Assembly (NCBI GenBank): GCA_003952965.2
Contig: CM025853.1
Location: 22,430,877 to 22,494,876 of the forward strand
Direction: 5' to 3'
Length of the DNA: 64,000 nt
Source: Morella rubra
Lineage: Eukaryota; Streptophyta; Magnoliopsida; Fagales; Myricaceae
Positions 49,263 to 61,681 of the stretch are shown here, in pieces. A program made the position numbers and the translations under genes. The notes under the pieces were generated by a model that was not told the origin of the DNA, made no database searches, and saw only the letters and a list, made by a program, of their open reading frames with translations. How positions within the stretch are numbered: the stretch's first letter is position 1; every line of letters starts with the position of its first letter.

Positions 49263-50717
49263 CACCGGTCAATTATCTGTTTTGAGAAAGGCAAATATGC
49301 CTTCCAAGGTAACATCCTCCAGAGGATACAAAGCTTGTGGGGAACATTTTTGCCAATTTTGTTCTACAAATAATCAGGGGATTTTTGAGTTTTGTAATGG
49401 CCGAAGAAGACCAGTAACTTTTGCTAGGATTGGAGTATTACACAAAACTATTGAAGGTAGAGTACTATTCATACAGCTAGTGCAAACGGTGATGTCAAAA
49501 TTTCGGATGGTTAAAATTTTAGAGTATAAGAGTTTGTGAAAAATTGAAAAAATAGATGATTTAAATAAATTTTTTATATTTATTATAATAAAAAAGAATG
49601 ATTTAATGAAGAGAGAATTTATATTATAATTATTATATTGTACCAAAATTTTAGAGTGATTTTAGCACCCAAACATGGAGTCGCTTAAAAAAATGGAAAG
49701 AGAGTTATCTTCCACAAAAATATAAAACCGAAGAACGGACACGACGATGAGCGACGCCAAGGGCTCCTCCAAAAATTAGTGATTTTTTCAAAATTCAATT
49801 CTTATTTTTTTACATTAGTCCGGAAAAAAGATACAGTATTATATTTTGACCTTCCGAAAGCCACATCCTTCAACATTGTAGTGTACAAAGAGCTGGATAT
49901 CCTTCCCCAACTATAAGATGCTTCACCAACCATAAGATCAAATACAATCTAAATATTAATAAAGTCATTGGCATTGTAATATTTAAGTTGACAAACATTC
50001 TCTCTAATTTGTTGTTCAAATTGAATAGTAATAGACACAATATATGATATGATAATAGAGTCCATGCTGCCCAATAATTAATAGGAGCAATATTAAATGT
50101 TGTAGGATACTGTATCTATCTCTTCTTGTCTAGTTCGCACAACAAATTGGAAAGGATCATATCCTATTTAAGTAGAGTTAAATATTATTACTTATTTAGT
50201 TAGTATTTTTTATTTGTTAGCAATTATAATTGGTGTTGGAATACCTATTCAGATTTTTAATTAATATAAAGAGTGGAGTGTGTAAAGAGCTTCGTTTTGC
50301 ATTACTTTTAGGCGGCTAATTCATACAAAGTAGCTATAAAAAGGAACCCAAATCATAACTCTTATAACTCCTCTTTTTAAAATCAATTTCCTATTTTAGT
50401 CTGTCTTGACCCAACCACTTTTTACATCAAAACAGTTGCAATAGACGGCAACAGTATTGTACAAGAACGAGAGAGAAAAACGAGTATAAAACAGTTTAAA
50501 GATGGTTCAATCTTCGACCTATGTTTACTATTGAAAAAGTCTAAAGAGCAATATAATCTCTTTTATTTATTCTAATTCTAAGTGTTTATTTACAAGAGTT
50601 ATGAGATGGTGTATTTATACAAAATGGAGAGACAAATCTCTAACTTAATCAAAACAATTAAGGTTCCTTGATTGAGGTTGGTCAATCTCATAGATTGATA
50701 GTCAATTACTAATATTG
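49263..50717. other. AT-rich spacer with possible LTR debris
   Basis: No gene was recognised. Around 50430-50720, phrases such as AAAGATGGTTCAATCTTCGACC followed by an ACAAGAGTTATGAGATGG region recall the layout of a Copia-type LTR, but I could not locate ends or a target duplication. Confidence 0.35.
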
Positions 50718-51113
50718 GGTTAAATACCTACTTCATCTTTAAGTTTTAACCTCTTTTAATAGATCTTCCTTCGTTTTTTAAATTGAACAGAATTTATGAG
50801 TTTATAATTTTTATCAAAAAAGTCATTCTCTTAAAATTTCATTCTCAAAGTTAATAGTTTCTCCAATCATAAATTTGACATGTGTCACTGAAAATTAAAA
50901 TCATGCAACTTATAATTTTTTTTTCTTAATTTTTTTTGTGTCAACTTATGATTGTAATTGACGTTTGAATAGTTAACTTTATGGATAGAAATTTAACAAA
51001 ATTGACTTATTTGATAAAAATTATAAATTCAAAGATCTTTATGAGTAATTTAAAAATCGAAGTTCGATTTGTTGAAAAATGTCAAAACCTAGAGCCGAAA
51101 TGGGTACAACCCT
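50718..51113. mobile_element. MITE with long terminal inverted repeats
   Basis: About 396 bp. The left end GGGTTAAATACCTACTTCAT pairs with the right end read inward (GGGTTGTACCCATTTCGGCT). Similarity continues for about 70 bases through a GTTTT(A/G)AC segment and an A/T-rich TTCGTTTTTTAAAT region. There is no coding capacity. The flanks share a partial AATATT match, so the target duplication is uncertain; a Mutator-like class is possible. Confidence 0.65.
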
Positions 51114-51745
51114 TAAATATTCTAACAAAAGCTAAATAGAGTATACTCCGGATGAATTTATAGGAATACCAAAGCGCACAAGTCTCATTCTCACTGTAAA
51201 ATTAATTTGGAGAAAGAAAGAGGGTCTATTAGAAATTTGATTGGACAAGTGGTTCTTCTACAATAGTTGGTATAACTTGCATCTATGCTCGAAGTCAATG
51301 GTAATCGTCTTTTCACCTCAACATGCTACACATTTTGAAAGAAGAAATCAACAGTGCACTAATCATCTCCATCCATAACCTCCAAAACTGGAATATGAAG
51401 CGCCTAAAAGTTCATCGCGGAGTTAGCTCCCCGTGCTCTATTCCCCAGTATTGTTCATGAGACTTGGAGCTGCTCAATCACGAGCTCGACTACCTTGTAA
51501 GGAGTATATGGGGGGTTCTGGTATAAATTAGATTAATAGCTTCACAATCAACTATGAGTCCCTGGAGCCTGTAACATATACAATCAACGCACAAAATTCA
51601 GAGCTAAAGAAAAGAGAGCAATTGGCAGAAATAAAAGAATTCCATTGAAGTTCCTTTATACTTCTAATAAGATGACAAGTGAGGACAATGTGTCTTAATA
51701 TCAGAGGGCAAATAGTTTGAGTCTTTACAGTCTATCTAAAAAATA
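51114..51745. other. Spacer between MITEs
   Basis: No gene, RNA or repeat recognised in this 630-bp stretch. Confidence 0.45.
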
Positions 51746-52037
51746 GGCTTAATTACTCTACGGCCTGTGGTTAAAATGTTTTTCCCAAAAAGTTCCTAAT
51801 TATGTCCCTCCATTAATCCAATCCCCCTAACTTGACAGAATCTGACGACGTGGCTAACGGAGTCCACGCAAGCACCAATAATACGCCAACACGTGCCCTT
51901 CATTTTTTCTCTCTCCAAACAATGCCATGTCAGATGCTGAGTCAAATTAAAGGAGGGACATAATTGGGAAACTTATTAACCATAAGAATTTTTCTAGGGA
52001 AACGTTAAACCACAGGGACTGGTGGAGCAATTAAGTC
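51746..52037. mobile_element. MITE family B, copy 1
   Basis: About 292 bp. The left end GGCTTAATTACTCTACGGCC pairs with the right end read inward (GACTTAATTGCTCCACCAGT). The inverted similarity runs on through TGTGGTTTAACGTTT and CCTAATTATGTCCCTCC-like segments, about 100 bases in all. It is noncoding. A related copy lies at 52595-52891. Confidence 0.78.
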
Positions 52038-52594
52038 TTTATAAAGTCATTTATACCTAAAACAAGCCCTCTATATCTTTAGATCGTTTGGTAAACAAGT
52101 CTCAGTACTAGAAAGAATTCATCATATATTAGAATTTTTGTTAGTGTAGACACCTCACATCTTGTCAGAAAAAAGTTAGTCCAAGACAAAAATACCACTT
52201 CTAATAATTAAGGTGTAAGTGAACTTCCACAAAGTACTGGAAGCCTTCCAAGACATTCAAATGTTTCGACGTAGATGAAATCCCCCTTAAGAAATCCAGG
52301 AACACCTCCTCAAATAAATTATTGATGCTTAATTATAATTTGACATATTAGTAATTTTTGCGTATATGGAACGTCTCTGTTTAAAGTAGAGTGTTGGTAT
52401 TTTCGTCAACATTTCTTCCCCAAATAACAATAGCATCACAAATCTTATCATCACAAATCTTGTCAACTAAATGATCAACTGTGCAATAACATTCAAATAT
52501 AGGCGTAGTTCAGATTCATACAGAAAATAAGCATAATTGCTTACTGAAGAAGCATAAGAGAAAGCACATGATTTTCTAAATTATTGACTTTAAA

Positions 52595-52891
52595 GGCTTA
52601 ATTGCTCCACGTGTCCTCGTGGTTTAACGTTCTCTTAAAAAAGTCCCTATTGCCATTTGACGTGGCGCCATTTGGAGAGAGAGAAAATGAAAGGCAGTGT
52701 CAGCGTGTTGTTGGTGCTTACGTGAGCTCCGTTAGTCATATCGACAGATTCTATTAAGTCAAAGGAGTCGAATTAACGGAGGCAAATAATTAGAAAACTT
52801 ATTAACCCCAGGGACCAGTTTAATCTAAAGTGAACCATAAGATTTTTTTGAGAAAACGTTAAACCATAGGGACCTGTAGAGCAATTAAGCC
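52595..52891. mobile_element. MITE family B, copy 2
   Basis: About 297 bp, same family as 51746-52037. The left end GGCTTAATTGCTCCACGTGT and the right end read inward (GGCTTAATTGCTCTACAGGT) are closely matched and followed by GTGGTTTAACGTT. The centre differs from copy 1. Target duplication is not clear. Confidence 0.78.
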
Positions 52892-54920
52892 TAAAAAATA
52901 CTAGTCATAAGTCAATTTTTGCTCGATTTGATATTCATGAAGAGATTTCAGGAAAGAACAAATGAATTACTTGTTAATAACTGTAGGCCTCTTGCTTTGT
53001 TCTTTTTTCTCTCTCTCTCTATCTCTCTCTTTTTTTCTTCTTTTGACTGGTGTATACAGTATATCTGGTGAATATAGATGTGGCTGTTTGAACATTTGAG
53101 AAAGGAAAAATTCCACTGAACTATGGCAGACATCTCTGGCATAAATGCAAGGATGTTGTATAGCTGATATAGGATGTTGTGGAATAGGATTTGATTCTAC
53201 AAGCAGTTCGGTACAAACAGAAGGATCGGAACTTGCTGATAGGAAAGGCGAGATAAACAAAGCAAAGCTAAGAGCACCGTAAATTGGCAGGCAGAATAGA
53301 GTAGATTGTTGAATTCCCAAAAACAGCAAGATTATCAATCTTCCTAGCTATTCATGACAAGCTCCGAGAGGGCATAATTTTAAAGATCATCCACACTACG
53401 GAAATATGACAGCCCATGGAGACTAAATATTCTGTAGAAGACAATTGCTTAGGCTTATACCCAAGCAGTGGCAGGAATAGATTAAAATCAAGTGAGAACA
53501 ATCAATCTGTAAATAAATATCATTTTTCAATGACTTAAAGTTGAGATCTTCTGAATTGAAACTTAGGTGATTAGAAAGCATTATCAATAATTAGAGACTT
53601 ATTTGAATAACGGTCAGAACTAATACTCTGAAGAGACTAAGCTTATTGCAATACCAACTAGGAATAAGAAATCATCAACCGAATATGGGACACTGTTCCA
53701 GGTTAAAAGTTTCAAGTTTCTATGTCTTTCTTACTCTCAAATCAGAACAAGAGAATAAACTTTCTTCTAGGATTAAATACACTTTCTGTTTCCCAAGTAT
53801 AGTATCATTTATACTTTTCACCTTCCACTGCCTAACTTTAAAACATTGCAAACTCAAACTACTGATGACTGATACTTTTCACCCCACGGAAATTTTATGT
53901 ACTAGGTATGTGAGCTTAGATATCGGTAAGTGCAATATCTAAAAGTTACGTAGTTTAACATACAAAGTGCAAACGATAGCACAATGTGAAAGAGTGAAAA
54001 GTACAGTTACCTTAAATAAGATAACAGTCAGCTGGGTTTGTGGTTTTGAAGAGAGAAGAGAGAGAGAGAGAGAGAAGAGAGAGAGAGAATCACAGTAAGA
54101 CAAAGTGACCACCTTTTCGTCTAGTTTTAGATGAAGAGCGAGAAGCATCAAGCATTGGTAGTTTAAGAGTAAAATCTTTTAAGTTAATATTTTAGGGTAC
54201 AAAGTACAAATATCCCTTCAGTTTATTGGTAAAAAAATGTATGCAACCCTTTTATTTTCAATGCGCTCATACATATTTGTATATCTGGTCTTAATCTTTT
54301 GCCATTCTACACCTAAAACTTCAATGTCATAAAGGCATTACACATTGCTCCGTTTCAAATGCTTTGATAACACAGCCAGACCACATGTCTTTGGAAAGGG
54401 TCACAAATTATTGTCTCCTAAATATAAAGACTGGACCTCTCTTTGCCCGGTCCTTCAATTTATATGCACTCTAGGTTCTTCCTTCAAGATTTTCATTGTG
54501 TCCTGTAAAATTATATGCAGGAAAGAAGAAAAGTTCATCCCTCGATGTTTGCCTCAATAGTTAGCGCCATGCACTCTACTCAGATTTATCCTCCTTATGA
54601 CAATTTGAACATCTAGTACCATAAATAGTATCTTCGCATCCTTCTATCCTCCCTTCTTTATTCTGCAAAACACATAGAAGACCTTCACAAAGACCTTCAT
54701 ATGCCTTATATTATCTGGGAAAAAGTATATGATAGGGTTCCAAGGAGGTAATGCCCTAGGTCTTAGAAAAAAAAGTATGTTCCAATTTTGTATGTCAATG
54801 TCAAAAAAATATGTACGCGGGAGAAAATAACCCATAAAGAACTTTTGGAAGAATGCCCAAGAGTTTCCAGTTGCCATAGGATTACATCAAGGATGGACTT
54901 TGAGTTATCTATTTGTTTCA
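52892..54920. other. Spacer without recognised gene
   Basis: AT-rich DNA with short unassigned open frames on both strands and a (GA)n-type microsatellite at about 54059-54087. Nothing with a recognisable domain. Confidence 0.45.
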
Positions 54921-55204
54921 AGGGGAAAAGTCACTTTGAGCCCTCGAACTACCAAAGCAATTTCAAACAAAACCCAAAACTACCAATCTTGTCATATTAA
55001 GTCAACTAACTTCCATAATCAATCAAATTAAACCCTTTGTCCAGATTTACTGTCCAAACTGATGGAACCTTGGTCACACGCACCGCACATGACATTTTTT
55101 CTGCTTGATCTGACCAATATGCCCTAAATCTCAAAGCACATAGTAGTTTGGGGTTCTGTTTGAAATTGCTTTGGTAGTTCGAGGGTTTAAAATTACTTTT
55201 CCCT
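54921..55204. mobile_element. MITE family A, Tourist/Harbinger-like, copy 1
   Basis: 284 bp. The left end AGGGGAAAAGTCACTTTGAG pairs with the right end read inward (AGGGAAAAGTAATTTTAAAC). The inverted match continues through CCCTCGAACTACCAAAGC and ATTTCAAACA for about 65 bases. The 3-bp flanks are TCA (left) and TTA (right), a one-base-decayed TTA duplication by comparison with copy 2. Confidence 0.82.
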
Positions 55205-58026
55205 TTATATTAAATTGTAAAAAAAAAAAGAGAACAAAAATGAATAGACGGAAAACTCAACAACATAAAAAATAAAGAATATACGATATATAAACTTAAA
55301 TAAAGAGACTCTACACACCAAGTTTAGTTAACACAATCACCAGAAAAAAACACCACACGAAATAAAAATAAAAAGACTGTAAACAGAAAAGAGATAGAAA
55401 ACCAAAAACCAAAGGATACCGTGGACGTATTAAGCGTAAAAAAAAAAAATTAAATAGTGTAGATGGTAAGCTTAAACGGCTAACAAATAAGTAGATGTGA
55501 GTCTTTTAATTAAGGAGAGTTTATGCATAAGGCCTTATGTTTGGATCAATTAGCAACTAATAGATTTAATTTTGGAGACTTCATAAAGTGATCAAGTTAA
55601 ACTGCCAGCTAAAATTACGGACTAAAAAAGTTGGGTGATTTAATAAGTTTTTTTGTAATAAAAAGCCTACGAATTAAAACTCTTCATACGCTATTTGAGG
55701 TAGCTTTTAAGTTAATTTTTTTAGTATTTGAATAATATTATACATTTTTTTAATATGGTATATTAAAAAAGATTTCGACGCCTCTATATTTCAACAAATC
55801 AATCGAGAAGATCACCTGTTTAGGCAACTCTGGACTCTTTTTGTGGTCATTCTGTGAACGTGGCATTAGTTATATAGGGGCTACAAAAAATGTGCCATGT
55901 GAGCGCCAATCAGAGATTGGGAGGCCACGTTAGAGGCCTTTCAAGTCAGCATGACCACATCCAAATATTTAACCCATTGCCCTCTCTTGATAAAAAAAAA
56001 TGGCCAATTTCGTTTGAAGAAAACCCTAGCCATTCCTTTCCATACCCCACCCCCGTGATCCAACCCATCAGCGACCCCCATCAATGATCGCTAGACATCT
56101 GATCAGCTCTATATCAAGCAACGTCATCAGTTCAAAGTCAATCATCGTTGTTTCATTATCGATGTCTTTTGTCTCAATTTGATTGATTGTGGAAGTTGGA
56201 GAGCTTAATGTGTTAAAATTGGTAGTTTTGAGTCCTGTTTGAAATTGTCTAGGTAGTTTGAGAGCTCAAAGTGACTTTTCTCCTTAATACTATACGCTTT
56301 GAGGTCGAGGGTATGTTGGCCAAATCAAGCAGAAAAAATGTCACGTGTGGTGAGTGTGACCAAGATTCCGTCAGTTTCGACGATAAATCTGGACGGAGGA
56401 TACAATTTGATTGATTTTCCATACCCCACCCCCGTGATCCAACCCATTAGCGACCCCCATTGATGATTGCCAGACATCTAGTCAGCTCTATATCTACCAA
56501 CGTCATCAGTTCAAAGTTGTCGTTTTTTCATTATCAATGTCATCTGTCTCAATTTGATTGATTGTAGAAGTTAGAGAGCTTAATGTGTCAAGATTGGTAG
56601 TTTAGAGTCTTGTTTGAAATTGTCTAGGTAGTATGAGGGCTCAAAATAACTTTTTCCCTAAATAATACTATGCGTTTTAAGTTGAGGGTATGTTGGTCAG
56701 ATCAAGCAGAAAAAATTTCACGTGGGGTGTGTGACCAAAGTTCCGTCAGTTTCTACGGTAAATCTGGATGGAGGACTCAATTTGATTAATTGTGGAAGTT
56801 GGAAAGCTTAATGTGTCAAGATTGGTAGTTTGGGGTCCTGTTTGAAGTTGTCTTAGTAGTTCGAGGGCTCAAAGTGACTTTATCCCTTGTTTCAATTAAG
56901 GATGAACCTACTAGATATTCAGGATGAGGTCCCTTAGTGCATATTGTTTGCAGATCGCATTATATTGATAACGGAACTATGTTAGTGCTAGAAGAGGATA
57001 AGAGAAAACGGGATCAGGATGTTTTGAACATATGCATTGGAGGCCTCTAACAAAAAACATGGGTAGAAGTTACAACACACAAAATATCATCACCAGAGAC
57101 GTAAATGGATATAGGCCAGCCTCAATTAGTTCCAAAAACAGGTCAGTTCCTTAGCACACCATTAAAATATAATTTTTTAGCAATATCAATAGGCCCAAGC
57201 ACCAAGCTAAAAGAAACTAACGAGAGGCCATGGAGGGTAAAGCCACTAACCATGACATGTGAAATGGAACTTCCAGCATAGTGACTTGCTAGATCACACA
57301 TCTTGCAAAATACTCAAAACAAAAGCAAAGTGCAATCTATGCAGTCTGCCTAGCAGCTATTTTTAACTCCGTTACTCTTTAGCATTCGTGGGGAATATGC
57401 CCAAAGATATCTAAAGCAAAAACCTCAAAAGAACAAAGAAGGCTTTAAAGGTAAAGTGTTTATTTTTAACTCCATTGCCCTTCAGCATTGGTGGGGAATT
57501 TACCGTGGATATCTTAAGCAAATTCTTGTTCTGGTACACCGGAGGTTTTTGTGTGCATAAGTTAAGTGTTGTGGTGATAAGCATGTGACAGACAATTTGC
57601 ACGTTTCCAGGTTGTGTAGAAGATAAAACTTAAAAATCCTAATTATCTAGTGGGATTCCTGATGAGATAAAACACTACAAACACACTATTTGTGCAAAAA
57701 AATAAAGAAAATAGTTGTGCAAACTAGAAAAAGGAGCAATAAGCAGGATGTCCTTGATGTTGTTGTGCATGATAGAAAACATTAAGTCTGCACTAATTCC
57801 ATGGGTTATCAAAGATTCCAGTCATTTGATGTTCAGAACTTTACTTTCTAACTTAGCTTTTCATAGGCTTTTAGGCTTACTCATCCAGAGTATTTGCTTT
57901 TAAATTTCTTCAATAAGCCGTTAGAATTTTGAGAGTCAATACCAGAATAGAATACATCAGGAAATCTATGGAGGGCAGAAATTGTACCTTGAAATACGCC
58001 GCCGAAATGTTTTAGACTGTGTTTCC
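55205..58026. other. Spacer around the MITE-derived array
   Basis: Apart from the array, this region is AT-rich with no recognised gene. The minus-strand gene at 58027-58857 ends at its upper border, so 57.4-58.0 kb may include its 3' UTR. Confidence 0.45.
56037..56888 (+). repeat. MITE-derived tandem array, about 379-bp period
   Basis: CATACCCCACCCCCGTGATC begins at 56041 and 56420, and both copies run on through GCTCTATATC, AACGTCATCAGTTCAAAG, TTGATTGATTGT, a TTGTCTAGGTAGT segment and CAAGCAGAAAAAAT. A third partial unit (about 56780-56888) repeats the AAGCTTAATGTGTCAAGATT part. Each unit contains the right half of MITE family A. Confidence 0.82.
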
Positions 58027-58857
58027 TTAATGGGGTTTGGGTCCACCGAACTTGAACTTTACTGCCCATCTTTTGTCTCGCAGTGCATTTGTGGTCAGTG
58101 CTTCACAATTGTTTCTTTCGATGTTCTTCTCTAAGGACTCATTTGTTAGCTCAGATTCACAATTATACTCAATATTGGCCAATCTTTCATTTCCTTCACC
58201 CCCTTGTTCTGGGGGCTTTGCTGGACCACATCCCAATATTCTGTTAATTCTATAAAGCTCCTCCAGAGTACAATTCTTGGCCGCGGATAAAATATCCACC
58301 ATTGACCGCTTCTTATGTTGCCCTTTACGTCTTTTTCTCTTGTGCCTCAGCGTCTTGGAGGAAATCCATGATGTACTATTCTGGTGAACATTGAGGTGCA
58401 AACTAGGCATTCCGGTTGAAGGTCGAACTGTAGGGACTAGGACATCAGAAGCACTATCAGAAGTAAGGTGATCATTCTCTACAAGCAGCTTGCAGCTATT
58501 GCTAATAAGAGATAAATCAGAATCCTGGCTGGAAACCTTTGATATTTCTTCATAAGAATATGCATCACACTCATTTTTTAAAAGTTTCTCCTCCTCAACT
58601 AAACATGGTACTTCACTATCAAGGGAATCAGCCTTGTCATTATCTTGTTTGGAAGACTTGAATCTTACACCCTGTCTGAGTGACTGAATAGCTGAACTGT
58701 GGGGTTCAAAGGGTGGCAATACATCTCTGATACCGTGCTTGAAACAAATTCGCAGGTATTTCTCTGGGAATGGCCAACTAATTAAGATGTCTTTTTGACG
58801 AGATGCAAGAACATACTGTCTGCAATACAGACAGTTATCAGAAAGACGTGAATCCAT
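58027..58857 (-). CDS. Conserved-looking plant protein of unknown function
   Basis: An intact frame of 276 residues that I do not assign to a family. It begins MDSRLSDNCLYCRQYVLASR with a CxxC pair, then ISWPFPEKYLRICFKHGIRD, then a long Ser/Asp/Glu-rich, probably disordered region. A basic stretch HKRKRRKGQHKKR (about residues 183-195) could be a nuclear localisation signal. It is followed by LEELYRINRILGCG and a short C-terminal block ending KFKFGGPKPH. An AG acceptor lies just upstream of the Met, and the frame stays open through it (LCPI before the Met), so there may be further coding exons. Candidates on the minus strand are about 59451-59555 (starting MLPQQHNPSETTPSL) and 59215-59265, but I could not join them in a consistent phase. 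A pyrimidine-rich leader candidate lies near 59880-60050. Confidence 0.7.
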   Translation of the reverse strand: MDSRLSDNCLYCRQYVLASRQKDILISWPFPEKYLRICFKHGIRDVLPPFEPHSSAIQSLRQGVRFKSSKQDNDKADSLDSEVPCLVEEEKLLKNECDAYSYEEISKVSSQDSDLSLISNSCKLLVENDHLTSDSASDVLVPTVRPSTGMPSLHLNVHQNSTSWISSKTLRHKRKRRKGQHKKRSMVDILSAAKNCTLEELYRINRILGCGPAKPPEQGGEGNERLANIEYNCESELTNESLEKNIERNNCEALTTNALRDKRWAVKFKFGGPKPH

Positions 58858-59214
58858 TATTGGACAAAGTGCTTACACACAAAAATATAGAAAATTGTAC
58901 TATTCCGCATAAAAAGATGTGGTGGGGTAAGTCAAGCAGTAATCAAAGCAAAAGGAAATCAAACCTCAAAAACGAGTACAAGGAGGACCTATCAGAATTT
59001 TAACGAATGCAGATAAAAAGCTTAAAATAGGACAATTGTTGGACACAAAAACCAAATGTAAGAAGGGGAATTTGCTCAGCAAAAGAGTCCTAAACTTCAA
59101 CAAGATTGGAATTCAAACGCATGCCAAGTCGATAAACTAATGGATCAGAACATTTGACCAATATTCAGTTAGATCTTTAGTTAAGTCAAGGGTATACTCA
59201 CCCATCTATTTGCA

Positions 59215-60050
59215 TCATCCCATGGGAAGCAGAGTTTTGGAACTCTTTCCATTCTTGAAATAATTAAGTCTAAGGAAAGCAAATTGCATAATGTCACTGA
59301 CGAAATATCAATCGGCTCAGTAAAATGCAGTGCATGAGATCAAGTGCAACATCGAAGAACATGCAGTGCATAAAATACTGAGAAAAGAAGGTCAGAAAAG
59401 ACAAAAAAAACATCAATAGTGAAAACCTATGTATGCTAAATGGAATCACCTTATGGAGAAGGACTGAATATCTCTTTCCACGCTATTGACGTTGAATCCA
59501 ATTTGTTGTTGCAGAGAGGGCGTAGTCTCGGATGGGTTGTGCTGCTGAGGCAGCATTGTAGGAACGGCACGCGTTTTGATAAGAATCAAAACGTTAACAA
59601 GAAGAACGAACCCAGTTTATATTATCAGTGCTGGTAAAATGATAACAATAACGAGACCAAGAGCTGACTTCCATAAAATTACGAACTATTAGAAGCAATC
59701 CTAGCCCCCTTTAACCCATAAAAACAGACTCAGGGACTAGGATGCACGAAATCAGGAAGCAGGTGAGCGAAACATTGTGAGCCCATAAAAAAGAATAGAA
59801 AGAAATTGACGGAAAATGTCACAGTTTGTGACTTGTCGGGCGCACCAAGGTAGAGGTAGCTCGATAGACTGGTTTCGAATTTCTCAGGAAGATTGTGTCA
59901 TCAAGCTCAGAGCTGGTGAGAGAAAAGAAAGTTAGGGTGAGAACGGGTATGGTTACGAAGAAGATGGTGACGATGGTGGTGAAGGAAAATAGCGAGTGTG
60001 AGAGAGAGCGAGAGTAATAGCAAGAGGGAGCAGAACAGGCACTATTGGCC
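59215..60050 (-). other. Possible upstream exons and leader of the 58-kb gene
   Basis: The minus strand has a leader-like CT-rich stretch ending near 59850 at TACCTTG|GTGCGC. An open 35-codon stretch starting MLPQQHNPSE ends with the donor-like ATAAG|GTGATT near 59450. A short segment at about 59215-59265 ends ATGG|GTGAGT. They look like exons of the gene at 58027-58857, but the phases I can derive do not all agree. Confidence 0.35.
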
Positions 60051-61366
60051 GTTTCATTTATTTTTGTTTAATTTATAGGCGGCTGTTCTATTTACTTATC
60101 ATATTGTCACCTTTTGTTTCTTTTTTTGTTTATATATTTTTAATAGAAATTTTAGGGTGAGGCTGCCATAGGATCAGTTGATACTACTCAATTATCTTCC
60201 CTGTTTCTACTTTCTTGGGCCCTCAAGCTAGCAAATGGGTGATTTTATTTTATTTTATTTTTTTATATAGTGATCAAGCTTAGATTTCTTACTCATCTGG
60301 TGTTTGACTCTTAGATACTATGAAGTACTAGTGTAATTTAACTTTGTGTTGGCACATTAGAAAATTCGAATTTCCACTCCAAATACAAAAAAGATAAATG
60401 CAAAACCATAGAGGCTTAAGTTGGATACTTACTAAATTATCAAATTGAGGTTATAATAATTTAAGGTAGTTTCGAAAATAACCTTGAAAATTTGCTTTTG
60501 AAGTTAAAGAGCATATGTGGGCCTAAGGGCCATAGCTTAGTCGTTGGAAGAAGTAAGAGATTCTAGTCCTAGTGTATCCCATGAGTGTTGGAATAGGAAT
60601 TTGTAATAAGAGGAGAGTAAGGCTTTATAGTTGAGCAAATTTGGAAGAGGTAAGGATGAGGAATATAGAAGAATACCCTTTGATTTCTCAAACTTGGCCT
60701 GTTTTTTTTGGCTTGTATGGCTTGTATAAAATGACGGGGCTTTACTCCTTTATATAGGCTTACAAATTCAATCATAGTCACTCATTTCAACTAAAATATC
60801 TAGATATTTTTATGTCGCTTCTTAAAGAAATTCTAGATATTTATTACTCTTCAGATATTTTTGTAGCACTTTCTAAAAAAAAGGTTCTTTCACTTAACTC
60901 TAGATAGTTTCATAGAACTTTTCTATGAAGTGGTTGCTTTTTTTACTCTAGAGATTAATAGAACTTTCTAGAAAAGTGATTGTACTTCATTTCTCTAGAG
61001 ATTTATAACATTTTCTAGAAAAGTTTCATACTCTATTGGGCCAAAATAAAGTTTGGAGCTCATCTTTCACTCTTGGGTCCAAATCAAATTTAACTTTCAA
61101 TAATTAACAGGCATGAGTTTAAATCAATAGCTTGTGAGTGAGTCCTTGATTGAATTAATACTCGTGTTGTAAAGCTGGTTCAAGGTTCTGAGATTTGTGG
61201 TTGGCACTTTACCCTATCAATGTCTTTCTTAGCTAGATTAGTTTGGTCCGACCCCATGCACAAAATTTGAATGCAACAAACCCTTCTTATAATTACCCTA
61301 AAAAAAGTGTACATGTGGCTTCAGAGTATTAGCCTAAGGTTTATACACCAAACAAAAGTTTAATTA
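60051..61366. other. AT-rich spacer with heat-shock-element-like sites
   Basis: No gene recognised. Between 60770 and 61030 a degenerate CTAGATATTT/TTTCTAGAAA motif recurs. At 60961-60973 it gives GAACTTTCTAGAA, a perfect nGAAnnTTCnnGAAn match. It lies about 0.9 kb upstream of the presumed start of the 58-kb gene. Confidence 0.35.
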
Positions 61367-61681
61367 AGGGGAAACATCACTTTGAGCCCCTCAACTACCA
61401 AGCCAATTTCAAATAAAGGTCTAAATTTTCACTTTTGACACATTGAGCCTATAAACTATCAAATTTCATCAATTTGTCCCTTAAAAAAGATCTAACGATC
61501 AAACTCGTGCCACATGTGTTGTGAATGAGCCATGTAGCACGATTTTGACCCTTAGATTTTATTTCAAAGTACAATTTGATTAATTGTGAATGTTAGAGGG
61601 CTCAATGTGTTGAGATTAGTAGTTTAAACTCTTATTTGAAATTGCATTAGTAGTTAGAGGCCTCAAAGTGACATTTCCCCT
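61367..61681. mobile_element. MITE family A, Tourist/Harbinger-like, copy 2
   Basis: 315 bp. The left end AGGGGAAACATCACTTTGAG pairs with the right end read inward (AGGGGAAATGTCACTTTGAG). The match goes on through a CCTC(A/T)AACTAC segment. It is flanked by an exact TTA duplication (61364-61366 and 61682-61684), the pattern of PIF/Harbinger-type elements. It is noncoding and related to 54921-55204 and to the array at 56037-56888. Confidence 0.88.
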
